Shown piece by piece: positions 1 to 5,153 of a DNA stretch of 5,239 nt; position 1 is the first letter of the stretch, and each line of letters opens with the position of its first letter. The stretch is taken from NCBI GenBank assembly GCA_902766815.1, contig CACXEZ010000036.1, forward strand, positions 1 to 5,239, in the 5' to 3' direction. The notes beneath the pieces are model-generated. The model did no database searches, was not told the DNA's origin, and saw only the letters and a list, made by a program, of their open reading frames with translations. The translations under genes and the position numbers were made by a program. This DNA comes from an uncultured Erysipelotrichaceae bacterium (lineage in GTDB: Bacteria; Bacillota_I; Bacilli_A; RF39; UBA660).

Positions 1-17
1 ATTTTCATATACTCCCA

Positions 18-46
18 TTGAAATTTAATAAGAATTCATATATAAT
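18..46 (+). promoter_or_regulatory. Sigma-A type promoter for the 5' leader/small RNA
   Basis: TTGAAA at 18-23 and a perfect TATAAT at 41-46 are separated by 17 nt, which is the ideal vegetative sigma factor spacing. The start point should fall near 53, just before the structured segment that ends at the terminator at 139-165. The match is good even allowing for the AT-rich background, because a clear transcript-like unit follows it. Inferred from sequence only. Confidence 0.6.
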
Positions 47-66
47 ATTTCTAGAAAGAGAGCGTT

Positions 67-138
67 ATGGTTCGTAAGCTGTTTCTTAATCGCTCCATTG
101 ACGGATCTGTTCGAACTTTTTTCGAACTTGATATATAG
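67..138 (+). CDS. Possible 23-codon leader peptide
   Basis: An ATG at 67 opens a 23-residue frame (MVRKLFLNRSIDG...FFELDI) ending at TAG 136-138. A purine-rich AGAAAGAGAG stretch at 53-62 lies 4 nt upstream and could act as a modest ribosome binding site. The stop codon touches the first base of the terminator stem at 139, so a ribosome finishing this frame would cover the 5' arm of that terminator. That is the geometry of a translational attenuator, but it could be chance in a frame this short. There is no signal peptide or membrane segment, and no resemblance to leader peptides I know. Confidence 0.25.
   Translation: MVRKLFLNRSIDGSVRTFFELDI
109..127 (+). repeat. Perfect 7-bp hairpin in the leader
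   Basis: GTTCGAA (109-115) pairs exactly with TTCGAAC (121-127) around a CTTTT loop. The stem is not followed by a T-run, so it is not itself a terminator. It is probably an internal structural element of the 53-165 transcript, and its 3' arm could also compete for GTTCG at 70-74. Confidence 0.5.
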
Positions 139-165
139 AAATCAATCAGAAATGGTTGATTTTTT
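139..165 (+). terminator. Intrinsic terminator with GAAA tetraloop
   Basis: AAATCAATCA (139-148) pairs with TGGTTGATTT (153-162), giving ten pairs with one G-U and closing a GAAA (GNRA-type) loop. The 3' arm runs into six T residues (160-165). It ends the 53-165 transcript, or conditionally stops transcription before the ORF at 209-400. Confidence 0.6.
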
Positions 166-208
166 CGTTGTATATGAAAAATCATTCTAAAAAGAAAGGA
201 TGGTGTCT

Positions 209-400
209 ATGATAAATATTATTAAGCAAGAAATTACTATTGATAAATCTTTAAAGCAGAGATTAGAGTTTATTTGTGAATTTACAGGAACTACTCCAAC
301 ATTTATTAATGGAAGTATTTGTAAAATAGATAACACTAATCTCTCCTATGTAGAACCTCATCAGATAATCATCAAAGGTATAATATTTCCTGCTTTTTAA
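209..400 (+). CDS. Hypothetical protein, 63 aa
   Basis: I do not recognise this protein. ATG 209 is preceded by AAGGA at 196-200 with 8-nt spacing, which is a good site. The in-frame ATG at 200 overlaps that site and is a poorer start (it would add three residues). The product is soluble-looking: an early charged stretch (KQEITIDKSLKQRLEF), two cysteines (23 and 38), and an Ile-rich C-terminal segment ending IIIKGIIFPAF, possibly a beta strand. No signal peptide or convincing membrane helix is present. It lies 43 nt behind the terminator at 139-165, so its expression may depend on read-through from the promoter at 18-46. It could be a genuine small gene, a fragment of a longer one, or a chance frame; the good ribosome binding site favours a real gene. 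Confidence 0.4.
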   Translation: MINIIKQEITIDKSLKQRLEFICEFTGTTPTFINGSICKIDNTNLSYVEPHQIIIKGIIFPAF

Positions 401-413
401 TTATTCTGATGAG
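357..413 (+). repeat. Inverted repeat spanning the end of the 63-aa ORF
   Basis: CTCATCAG (357-364) pairs with CTGATGAG (406-413). The pairing continues inward through ATAAT (365-369) and ATTA.T (400-405) with one bulged T, giving about 13 pairs around a 30-nt loop. The 5' arm is in the coding region and the 3' arm is just past the stop. No T-run follows, so it is not a standard terminator; it could be an mRNA 3'-end stabilising structure. Confidence 0.35.
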
Positions 414-492
414 ATTTATATTAAGAATTTTCTAATAAGATTAAGTTATCAGAGCTAGAAACCTATTTATAAAGGCATTATCTTGCTTTAAT

Positions 493-520
493 TTGGCATA
501 TCGGAAAAATATGTTATAAT
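493..520 (+). promoter_or_regulatory. Extended -10 promoter upstream of the copA region
   Basis: TTGGCA (493-498), a 16-nt spacer and a perfect TATAAT (515-520) with TG at 512-513 (extended -10) make this one of the two best promoters in the window. Initiation near 527 would give a transcript through the decayed ORF region and on into copA, i.e. a leader of about 310 nt. No clear terminator lies between it and copA. No CopY box (TACAnnTGTA) or CsoR-type G/C-rich palindrome is seen around it. Confidence 0.55.
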
Positions 521-546
521 GTATCTAGCTAAGACAAATCTATAAT

Positions 547-775
547 ATGTCATATAAAGAATTTGATTATAATTCTTGTGAAAAGTAAAGTTATATTATA
601 GAAACTATTAATCACTTAGCATCTTTAGAAGAATTTGTACAAAAGGGGATGATGATAGTGTATTCAGACTACTTAATAAACAATTCAACATATGAAAAAT
701 GTAGTCTACTATAATTGTTATAAAGATATTTTTAATAAAATCAATGATTTAAATAGCAATCTGAATTTAAAATAA
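547..775 (+). pseudogene. Decayed small gene of unknown function
   Basis: From ATG 547 the frame reads MSYKEFDYNSCEK, meets TAA at 586-588, then continues open for 41 codons (SYIIETINHLASLEEF...TYEKCSLL) to TAA 712-714. The overlapping frame 2 then reads YNCYKDIFNKINDLNSNL to TAA 773-775. The joined sequence looks like one polar, helical protein of about 75 residues broken by a nonsense change and a frameshift near 700-712. A strong promoter (493-520) sits just ahead, but there is no good ribosome binding site before ATG 547. A shorter start at ATG 649/652, behind AGGGG, is also possible. I do not recognise the family. In DNA this AT-rich such frames also arise by chance, so the call is tentative. 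The rest of 401-840 holds no supported gene. Confidence 0.3.
655..712 (+). repeat. Imperfect inverted repeat in the copA upstream region
   Basis: AGACTAC (666-672) is the exact complement of GTAGTCT (701-707). Directly outside it, ACTAT (708-712) matches ATAGT (655-659) across a 6-nt bulge (660-665). Together these give 12 pairs around a 28-nt loop. It lies in the leader of the putative copA transcript; no T-run follows. Confidence 0.3.
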
Positions 776-826
776 GAAAAAAACTTTAAGAGATCAAAAT
801 AACTATAAAAAATAAGGATAAATCTA

Positions 827-834
827 AGAAGGTG
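827..834 (+). promoter_or_regulatory. Ribosome binding site that decides the copA start
   Basis: AGAAGGTG (827-834) is a strong anti-Shine-Dalgarno match. It lies 8 nt upstream of ATG 841 when counted from AGAAGG. The alternative GTG start at 832 lies inside this motif and would have no site of its own, so ATG 841 is preferred. Confidence 0.75.
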
Positions 835-840
835 AAAAAA

Positions 841-3030
841 ATGAAAAAAGTAATTTTAAAAATAGAAGGAATGAGTTGTAGTGCCTGTCAAAATAGAATA
901 GAGAAGTATCTAAACAAACAGGATGGTGTAAAAGCATCAGTCAATTTAGTGATGCAAGAAACTCTAATAGAATATGATGAAGAAAAAGTAACACTAATTG
1001 ATCTAAATAGATTTATTTCAGAATCCGGCTATAAAAGTTTAGGACCTGCCAATGAACATATAGAATATAAGAACGATAACATGAAATTCAAACTATTAAT
1101 CTTTGCAATTCTTACCATAAGTCTAATGTATATATCTATGGTCCATATGATTCATTTACCAACAATTCCATATTTAAACATGGAAAAGAATCCAATAAAT
1201 TACGGAGTTTCCTTATTCGTATTAACTATACCATTCATAATATTTGGTTTTGATATCTTAAAAAGTGGAATTACCAAACTATTCCACAGAAGTCCTAATA
1301 TGGATACTCTAGTTACTATTGGAGTATTAGCTAACTTTATCTATAGTACATTAAATCTAATATTATTAATTTTAGGAAATAATATGATGGTAGAGTATTT
1401 ATACTTTCCTTCATCTGCAATGATAATTTATTTTATAAAACTAGGGAGATTTATTGATAAAAAATCGAAAGAAAAAACAAAAGAAGCAATTAAAGAATTA
1501 GTAGAAATTACTCCAAAGACTGCCTTGCTTAAAACTCAAACAGAAGAATTAGAAGTAACCATTGATGAAGTCAATATTGGAGATATATTAATCTGTAAAC
1601 CAGGAATGAAAGTAGCGGTAGATGGAATTATTACGAAAGGAGAAACACATTTAGATGAAGCATTTATTACTGGAGAATCAATTCCTTCAAAGAAGAAGAA
1701 AAATGACAAAGTAATAGCAGGTGCAACCAATCTAGATGGATACATTGAATATAGAGCTGTTCACATAGGCCCTGAATCAACAATTTCAGAAGTAGTAAGA
1801 TTAGTAGTAGAAGCAGCCAATACAAAAGCACCAATTGCAAGAATTGCCGACATAGTATCAGGATATTTCGTTCCGAGTATCATACTAATTTCCTTATTAA
1901 CACTTATAATTTATTTATTATTAGGAAATAGCATCGATGAAGCCCTTACTTCATTTGTCACAGTCTTAGTAGTAGCTTGTCCTTGTGCTTTAGGTCTTGC
2001 TACACCTCTAGGAATCGTAATAAGTGAAGGAGTATGTGCAAAAAATGGAATTTTAGTTAAAACAAGCGAAACATTAGAGAATGCTCACAAAATAGATACT
2101 GTAGTATTTGATAAAACCGGAACGTTAACCTATGGCAATTTAAAAATATCTCATGTGAATAATTATTCCACATATTCTAATGAAGAATTATTAAAAATAG
2201 TTGCCAGTTTAGAAAAAAAATCAATCCACCCAATAGCAAATGCTTTTAACGAATATGACACAAGAAAAATAAATATAGAAATGTTTCAAAATCTACCAGG
2301 TATTGGATTGTCAGGAGTTATCAATGAAAAAGAAATCTACATAGGAAGTAATAAATTATTCAAAAGATTAAATATCGAGAACATTCATGAAAAAGATGAA
2401 ACTAAATTATTAAATCTTCAAAATAGTATTATCTATGTAATTGAAAATAGAAAAGTAATTGCCTTAATTGGAGTAAAAGATATCATTAGAGAAAATGCCG
2501 TTAACACGATAGAAAAATTAAAACAAATGAATAAAAAAGTAATAATGCTGTCAGGCGACAATCAAAAAACAGCTAATTCAGTAGCTGAAATCTTAAAAAT
2601 TGACAATGTAATAGCTAATGTAATGCCATCTGAAAAAGAAAAAATTCTAAAAGATTTAATGAAAGATAATCACAAAATAATGATGATTGGTGACGGAATC
2701 AACGATGCACCATCACTAGCAAGTGCTGATATTGGTCTTTCTTTAAATAGTGGTACCGATATAGCTGGAGATTCAGCCGATATTATTCTAATGCAAGACG
2801 ATCTATCTAAAATAGTAATGCTATTAAAGATAAGTAAAAAAACTATCAAAAATATAAAACAAAACCTATTTTGGGCCTTTATATATAATATTGCGATGAT
2901 TCCAATTGCAATAGGACTATTAAAACCATATGGAATAAATCTAAGTCCCATGCTTGCATCCCTTACTATGACCTTAAGTAGTTTAACAGTTATCTTTAAT
3001 TCATTAAGACTAAAAAATGTAGATAAGTGA
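841..3030 (+). CDS. copA: Cu(I)-exporting P1B-1-type ATPase
   Basis: Membrane ATPase that uses ATP to move Cu(I) (perhaps also Ag(I)) out of the cytoplasm. At 729 aa it is slightly short for the family because it has a single N-terminal heavy-metal-associated domain (about 1-67), with GMSCSAC carrying Cys13 and Cys16. Eight predicted helices follow: about 85-106, 119-140, 155-178, 186-205, 342-361, 368-392, 675-694 and 701-722. The actuator domain has TGES (277-280). The transport-site CPC is 380-382 in helix 6. DKTGT gives the phosphorylated Asp424. The HP motif is His463-Pro464, SGDN is 571-574 and GDGINDAP is 617-624. YN (682-683) in helix 7 and MxxSS (from Met710) in helix 8 mark the Cu(I) subgroup rather than Zn/Cd/Pb pumps. 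All catalytic motifs are intact. The frame could be read from GTG 832, but the ribosome binding site favours ATG 841. No copper regulator or chaperone gene adjoins it, and no intrinsic terminator is seen between its TGA and the IS element. Confidence 0.95.
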   Translation: MKKVILKIEGMSCSACQNRIEKYLNKQDGVKASVNLVMQETLIEYDEEKVTLIDLNRFISESGYKSLGPANEHIEYKNDNMKFKLLIFAILTISLMYISMVHMIHLPTIPYLNMEKNPINYGVSLFVLTIPFIIFGFDILKSGITKLFHRSPNMDTLVTIGVLANFIYSTLNLILLILGNNMMVEYLYFPSSAMIIYFIKLGRFIDKKSKEKTKEAIKELVEITPKTALLKTQTEELEVTIDEVNIGDILICKPGMKVAVDGIITKGETHLDEAFITGESIPSKKKKNDKVIAGATNLDGYIEYRAVHIGPESTISEVVRLVVEAANTKAPIARIADIVSGYFVPSIILISLLTLIIYLLLGNSIDEALTSFVTVLVVACPCALGLATPLGIVISEGVCAKNGILVKTSETLENAHKIDTVVFDKTGTLTYGNLKISHVNNYSTYSNEELLKIVASLEKKSIHPIANAFNEYDTRKINIEMFQNLPGIGLSGVINEKEIYIGSNKLFKRLNIENIHEKDETKLLNLQNSIIYVIENRKVIALIGVKDIIRENAVNTIEKLKQMNKKVIMLSGDNQKTANSVAEILKIDNVIANVMPSEKEKILKDLMKDNHKIMMIGDGINDAPSLASADIGLSLNSGTDIAGDSADIILMQDDLSKIVMLLKISKKTIKNIKQNLFWAFIYNIAMIPIAIGLLKPYGINLSPMLASLTMTLSSLTVIFNSLRLKNVDK

Positions 3031-3189
3031 CATTGCAATAAAAACAAAAAAGTCAGAATGAATTATAATCTACTAAATATTAATAAGTATAGTACACAGA
3101 TTGTATAGTGTTATAAATGACAACTGAAATTAAAAAAAGAAAAATTATATAATGTTAAGAATAAAAACTATAATTATCATAAAATTTTT

Positions 3190-3202
3190 GTTACTACTCA
3201 GC
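3190..3202 (+). repeat. Partial copy of the IS left end, abutting the element
   Basis: GTTACTACTCAGC directly precedes the left inverted repeat GTTACTATTCACAGCC. The first 11 bases match at 10 positions, and allowing a 2-nt gap the trailing GC also aligns. It looks like a degraded extra IS end placed in tandem with the intact one. It has no counterpart outside the right end. Chance similarity is possible over so short a length. Confidence 0.4.
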
Positions 3203-3220
3203 GTTACTATTCACAGCCTA
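3203..3220 (+). repeat. IS left terminal inverted repeat (18 bp)
   Basis: GTTACTATTCACAGCCTA is the exact reverse complement of 4934-4951. The matching stops at the next base on both sides, which sets the element boundary and inner limit. Confidence 0.95.
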
Positions 3221-3246
3221 GGTAGAGATTAAGCCTCTATCTTTTT
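3220..3246 (+). terminator. Intrinsic terminator just inside the IS left end
   Basis: GGTAGAG (3221-3227) pairs with CTCTATC (3235-3241), with one G-U, around a 7-nt loop; A3220-T3242 can extend it. TTTTT (3242-3246) follows. It is oriented to stop transcription entering from the copA side before it reaches the transposase start at 3334. Such insulating structures are common in insertion sequences. Confidence 0.6.
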
Positions 3247-3333
3247 ACTTTTATTATATACTATTATTCTTTAAATGTAAGGTCTATCTTTTATGTTATT
3301 TCTATTTTATAATAGAATCAAGGTAGTGATATT

Positions 3334-4890
3334 ATGGCATCAAATTATGAAAAATTTCTTAATAAAGATTATCAAAAATTATTAGAAAAATATGATAAAA
3401 AATCTGAAGAATATAAACAATTAAAATATGAGTATCAATTATTACAATCAAAGTATAATACAAAAGAAAGACAATTAGAAATTGCACTAAGTGAAGCTGA
3501 AAAAAATGCTAGTATAAAATATCAAGATGTTATTGATGAGAAGGATAAAGAAATTTTTAGATTAAAAGCACTTTTAAACATAGATGGAACTAATGCTGGT
3601 ATTCCTACTAGTCAAACTCCAATTAATAAGAAGAAAATAATTCCTAATACTAGAGTTAAATCTAACAAAAATAAAGATGGACAAATCGGACATAAAAAAC
3701 ATAAGTTAGAAAAATTTGCTGATGAAGAAATAAATGATAATGTAAATTATGAATTAGAAAGCTGCCCTAGTTGTGGTGGAACTTTAACTGAAATTGGAGA
3801 AATATGCAAAGATGAACTTAGTTATCGTTTTGTTCCAATAAAAAGAAGAAATCATTTTATTAAATATAAATGTGATTGTTGCAAAAAGGAAGTTCATCAA
3901 ACCATACCTAATCGTTTGAAAGAAGATAATCAATATGGTAGTGAAATTCAAGCAGTTGCTTTATCGCTTGCTAATGAAGGCAATGTTTCAATGAATAAAA
4001 TTAGACATATCATTAAGGACTTCTCACATGGAGAAATTGATATGAGTGAAGGCTATATTGCTAAGCTTCAAAAGAAAGTATCAGAAAAATTAAGTAATTT
4101 CAAAGATGACTTATATAAAAAAATATTAACTCGAAAAATATTATATTGGGATGATATAGTAATAATGATTAATACTAATAGAGCTTGTTTACGTTTTTAT
4201 GGTGACGAAACAATTGCATATTATACAGCACATAACCATAAAAACGAAGACGGTATAAAAGAAGATGCTATATTAAATACATTATCTAAAGATGTTACAG
4301 TTATGCATGACCATAACAAATTTAATTATAAATATTCATATCAAAATATAGAATGTAATATTCATTTAATTCGTGATTTAGAAAAATGTAAAAATAATTG
4401 TTTTCATGACTGGTGTGATAAATTTAAAAAATTAGTTCAACAGGCAATTCACGATAGAAAAAAATATTTAGAAAAAAAGAAAGACTCTTTTGATATTGAA
4501 TATATAAATGATTTTGATAATCAATACGAGGATATTTTATATAATGCAATTGAAGAAAACTTAACAAAAACTAAAACACATTATGATAAAGAAGAAAGAG
4601 CATTAATAAATAGAATATTGGAGTATAAAGATAATTATTTCATATGGATGTATGACTTTTCATTACCAGTAGATGATAATCTAAGCGAAAGAACTTTAAG
4701 AGGAGCAAAATCAAAAATGAAAATCGCAGGTCAATTTCAAAATGAGAAAACAGCAAAATACTATGCAGATATTAAAACATATATAGAAACCTGTTATAGA
4801 AATAATATAAATCCTACTGAAGCTTTAATAAGACTTATGGAAAATAATCCTTATACTGTTAATGAAATATTTGGAAAAGAAAATGACTAA
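3334..4890 (+). CDS. IS66-family transposase (TnpC-like)
   Basis: DDE-type transposase that cuts and joins the IS ends. It has 518 residues, typical of the family. The N-terminal 80 residues are a Lys/Glu-rich coiled coil with regularly spaced hydrophobics, as in the leucine-zipper region of IS66 transposases. A basic linker (about 98-125) follows. A zinc-finger-like set is Cys144/Cys147 with Cys180/Cys182/Cys183. The catalytic core has Asp273/Asp274 (YWDDI), Asp326 (VMHDH) followed by CNIHLIRDLE (341-350), equivalent to the usual CxAHxxR motif, and Glu452 in DDNLSERTLRGAKSK. A helical tail ends with NINPTEALIRLM. The first acidic motif is YWDDI rather than the more usual DET. ATG 3334 is preceded by AAGGT (3320-3324), and the frame is closed upstream by TAG 3313-3315, so the start is firm. 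No convincing promoter was seen inside the left end. No frameshift or internal stop is present. Confidence 0.93.
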   Translation: MASNYEKFLNKDYQKLLEKYDKKSEEYKQLKYEYQLLQSKYNTKERQLEIALSEAEKNASIKYQDVIDEKDKEIFRLKALLNIDGTNAGIPTSQTPINKKKIIPNTRVKSNKNKDGQIGHKKHKLEKFADEEINDNVNYELESCPSCGGTLTEIGEICKDELSYRFVPIKRRNHFIKYKCDCCKKEVHQTIPNRLKEDNQYGSEIQAVALSLANEGNVSMNKIRHIIKDFSHGEIDMSEGYIAKLQKKVSEKLSNFKDDLYKKILTRKILYWDDIVIMINTNRACLRFYGDETIAYYTAHNHKNEDGIKEDAILNTLSKDVTVMHDHNKFNYKYSYQNIECNIHLIRDLEKCKNNCFHDWCDKFKKLVQQAIHDRKKYLEKKKDSFDIEYINDFDNQYEDILYNAIEENLTKTKTHYDKEERALINRILEYKDNYFIWMYDFSLPVDDNLSERTLRGAKSKMKIAGQFQNEKTAKYYADIKTYIETCYRNNINPTEALIRLMENNPYTVNEIFGKEND

Positions 4891-4916
4891 GATATTAAAT
4901 ATCTTAATCACTTTTT
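4888..4916 (+). terminator. Probable terminator of the transposase gene
   Basis: TAAGATAT (4888-4895) pairs perfectly with ATATCTTA (4899-4906) around a TAA loop, and the stop codon forms the base of the stem. A TTTTT run follows at 4912-4916 after a 5-nt gap. The stem is AT-rich, so termination may be only partial, but it lies where the transcript should end inside the element. Confidence 0.45.
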
Positions 4917-4933
4917 CAAGTATTTTTATTTTT

Positions 4934-4951
4934 TAGGCTGTGAATAGTAAC
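4934..4951 (-). repeat. IS right terminal inverted repeat (18 bp)
   Basis: TAGGCTGTGAATAGTAAC is the exact reverse complement of the left end at 3203-3220. The next outside base is the first of a seven-T run, which is unlike the left flank. Confidence 0.95.
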
Positions 4952-4979
4952 TTTTTTTAAATTTTTTCAAAGAAAAGGG

Positions 4980-5008
4980 TTGTCAAACACAAAAAAGTAT
5001 TATATAAT
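4980..5008 (+). promoter_or_regulatory. Promoter of the tRNA operon
   Basis: TTGTCA (4980-4985), a 17-nt spacer and TATAAT (5003-5008) make a near-consensus promoter, fitting the strong expression of stable RNA genes. Initiation near 5015 leaves about 45 nt before the first tRNA. A second TATAAT at 5039-5044 lacks a -35 partner. The IS right end stops 28 bp upstream of the -35 box, so the core promoter is intact, although upstream sequence may have been displaced. Confidence 0.75.
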
Positions 5009-5059
5009 GAACTAGTCAACCGAAAAGTTGCATATCATATATAATGATATTAAGTAGAT

Positions 5060-5148
5060 GCCTGAGTGGCGAAATAGGTAGACGCACAGGACTTAAAATC
5101 CTGCGAGATTCAAACCTCGTGTCGGTTCAAGTCCGACCTTAGGCACCA
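5060..5148 (+). tRNA. tRNA-Leu (anticodon UAA)
   Basis: This is a class II tRNA of 89 nt. Acceptor GCCTGAG (5060-5066) pairs with CTTAGGC (5138-5144), followed by discriminator A and an encoded CCA (5146-5148). The anticodon stem CAGGA/TCCTG encloses loop CTTAAAA with anticodon TAA at 5094-5096. The long variable arm forms CGAG/CTCG. The T arm carries GGTTCAAGTCC. It decodes UUA, a favoured leucine codon in this AT-rich genome. It is the first gene of the tRNA cluster, separated from the next by 5 nt. Confidence 0.95.
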
Positions 5149-5153
5149 ATCGC

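Larger units (their letters stand above)
53..165 (+). ncRNA. Candidate small RNA or attenuator leader, about 110 nt
   Basis: This segment is bounded by a promoter (18-46) and an intrinsic terminator (139-165), and it is visibly more GC-rich and structured than its surroundings. Pairings that can be read directly are GAGCG 60-64 with CGCTC 91-95, a perfect 7-bp hairpin GTTCGAA/TTCGAAC at 109-127, and the terminator stem. GTTCG at 70-74 could instead pair with CGAAC at 112-116 or 123-127, so alternative folds are possible. I do not recognise it as 4.5S, 6S, tmRNA, RNase P, a T-box or a common riboswitch. It may be an independent sRNA, or the leader of the ORF at 209-400. A short reading frame at 67-138 lies inside it. 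Confidence 0.4.
3203..4951 (+). mobile_element. IS66-family insertion sequence, single-transposase type, 1749 bp
   Basis: The element is bounded by perfect 18-bp terminal inverted repeats (3203-3220 and 4934-4951) and contains one intact transposase gene filling most of its length. Classic IS66 elements also carry the accessory genes tnpA and tnpB; these are absent here, as in the ISBst12-type branch that has only the tnpC-like transposase. Ends beginning GTTA resemble the GTAA-type ends usual in the family. An 8-bp target duplication is expected, but the adjoining bases (TACTCAGC left, TTTTTTTA right) do not match. The insertion is therefore old, rearranged, or lost its duplication by recombination between copies. 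It lies between copA and a tRNA cluster. Intact gene and perfect ends suggest it could still be active. Confidence 0.9.

Noticed and set aside
634..643. TTTGTACAAA palindrome as a copper-repressor operator
   Set aside because: It does not match the CopY box TACAnnTGTA or a CsoR site, it is 200 bp upstream of copA, and it sits inside the putative decayed ORF.
832..840. GTG 832 as the copA start
   Set aside because: It overlaps the AGAAGG ribosome binding site, which is ideally spaced for ATG 841, and adds only MKK ahead of the HMA domain.
1536..1745. 69-codon reverse-strand ORF inside copA
   Set aside because: It lies wholly within the conserved actuator-domain coding region of copA and has a low-complexity Phe run antisense to Lys codons. 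It has no ribosome binding site or family resemblance, so it is a shadow frame.
2212..2220. Run of eight A residues in copA as a programmed frameshift site
   Set aside because: A-runs are common in this AT-rich sequence. Shifting either way meets a stop within about 12 codons, and there is no stimulatory structure or family precedent at this position.
2670..3047. 125-codon reverse-strand ORF over the copA 3' end
   Set aside because: It is antisense to the GDGINDAP hinge and the last two membrane helices; its hydrophobic look comes from that. No start signals or recognisable domain were seen.
3031..3108. In-frame continuation of copA past TGA (26 codons to TAG 3106-3108)
   Set aside because: It would need TGA read as tryptophan, but all Trp codons in copA and the transposase are TGG, and CopA already ends in the normal family position after NSLRLK.
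3308..3313. TATAAT before the transposase as its promoter
   Set aside because: There is no -35 partner at the right spacing, and initiation would fall on the ribosome binding site at 3320-3324, leaving no usable leader.
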